Positions 5,614-6,056 of a stretch of 6,056 bases of DNA are shown here, piece by piece. Both the position numbers and the translations under genes were made by a program. Every line of letters begins with the position of its first letter. The first letter of the stretch is position 1. The DNA is from Bacteroidia bacterium (GTDB lineage: Bacteria > Bacteroidota > Bacteroidia > NS11-12g > UBA9320): assembly GCA_029253325.1 (NCBI GenBank), contig JAQWZS010000141.1, positions 1 through 6,056 of the forward strand, read 5' to 3'. The notes under the pieces are model-generated. The model ran no database searches, was not told the origin of the DNA, and was given only the letters and a program-made list of their open reading frames with translations.

Positions 5614-6056
5614 ATGAAAAGGATAACATTAGTAGGAGGTGGCTTGGCAGGTTCTTTAGCAGCTGTATATCTAGCCAAAAGAGGTTATGAAGTGAACATT
5701 TATGAACGAAGACCTGATATGCGTAATGTCGAAATACCAGCAGGTCGATCGATTAACTTGGCACTTTCTACGCGAGGTATTGACGCACTAAAACGAGTAG
5801 GTTTAGATCAAGTAGTATTGGATCAGGCTATACCTATGGCTGGCAGAATGATGCATGATGAAAAGGGTAATCTAGCCTATCAACCCTACGGAAAGGACGG
5901 TCAAGTAATTAATTCTGTGAGTAGAGCTCATTTGAATATTCAGTTACTTAAACTAGCTGACGAACATGAGAATGTTAATCAGTTTTTCAATATGCGGTGT
6001 CAAGAGGTAGATATTGAAAATAGCATTTGTAAATTTACCAATGAGAAGACTGGAGA
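5614..6056 (+). CDS. kmo: Kynurenine 3-monooxygenase (FAD-dependent), N-terminal part, cut off by the window edge
   Basis: I translated 147 codons from the ATG at 5614; full-length members have about 450-480 residues. The protein opens with the FAD-binding Rossmann motif (LVGGGLAGS, 6-14) and the acidic end of the second strand (YERRPD, 30-35). PAGRSINLALSTRG (42-55) is diagnostic of the KMO family. Arg78 (in AGRMMH) and Tyr92 (in QPYGKDG) have the same 14-residue spacing as the substrate-binding Arg85 and Tyr99 of human KMO. SVSRAHLN (101-108) matches the following conserved segment. By family it uses NADPH and O2 to hydroxylate L-kynurenine to 3-hydroxykynurenine, in tryptophan breakdown or in NAD synthesis via quinolinate. 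The C-terminal part, which in eukaryotic enzymes carries membrane anchors, is not visible. It is divergent from the lipid kinase. Other kynurenine genes (kynureninase, 3-hydroxyanthranilate dioxygenase) may follow off-window, but nothing here shows it. Confidence 0.93.
   Translation, partial: MKRITLVGGGLAGSLAAVYLAKRGYEVNIYERRPDMRNVEIPAGRSINLALSTRGIDALKRVGLDQVVLDQAIPMAGRMMHDEKGNLAYQPYGKDGQVINSVSRAHLNIQLLKLADEHENVNQFFNMRCQEVDIENSICKFTNEKTG

Noticed and set aside
1..6056. Mobile element, CRISPR array, tRNA, rRNA or prophage signals
   Set aside because: I found no transposase or integrase motifs, no regularly spaced repeats, no tRNA-like cloverleaf and no long direct or terminal inverted repeats. 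Coding density is normal for a bacterial chromosome.

Overview
The window looks like chromosomal DNA from a member of the Bacteroidota. The evidence is A+T-rich sequence, genes without Shine-Dalgarno leaders, several matches to the Bacteroidota -7 promoter box (TAnnTTTG), and protein subtypes typical of the phylum: a TolC/adaptor pair, a signal-less NodB deacetylase overlapping a membrane GT2, and a kynurenine 3-monooxygenase. I cannot place it more finely. There are no RNA genes, insertion sequences, CRISPR arrays or long repeats, and no stretch over 300 bases without a gene.

Layout, left to right. (1) On the minus strand, a TolC-family outer-membrane efflux protein (1999-587) is followed, with a one-base stop/start overlap, by a MacA/HlyD-type periplasmic adaptor (587 to beyond base 1). 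The inner-membrane pump should lie just off the left edge. (2) Divergently on the plus strand is a NodB-type polysaccharide deacetylase (about 2089-2718). It overlaps by 4 bases a membrane-anchored family-2 glycosyltransferase (2715-3836), which is followed after 42 bases by a divergent Lgt-family protein (3879-4673). (3) Convergent with Lgt, and only 9 bases from it, is a YegS/DgkB-like lipid kinase on the minus strand (5549-4683). (4) Divergent from the kinase, across 64 bases, is the 5' part of kynurenine 3-monooxygenase (5614 to beyond the right edge).

How the genes fit together. Most are cell-envelope genes: an efflux exit duct and adaptor, a glycan synthesis/deacetylation pair, and two glycerolipid-acting membrane enzymes. 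kmo belongs to tryptophan catabolism or NAD synthesis and looks like an unrelated neighbour. The region reads mainly as ordinary core or housekeeping DNA, and I found no clear novel system. The points worth a second look are small. Two genes can only start at non-ATG codons. The Lgt homologue replaces signature residues with a Cys-Cys pair. Two genes have -7 boxes so close to the ATG that leaderless transcripts are likely. A perfect 15-bp dyad abuts the lipid-kinase start.
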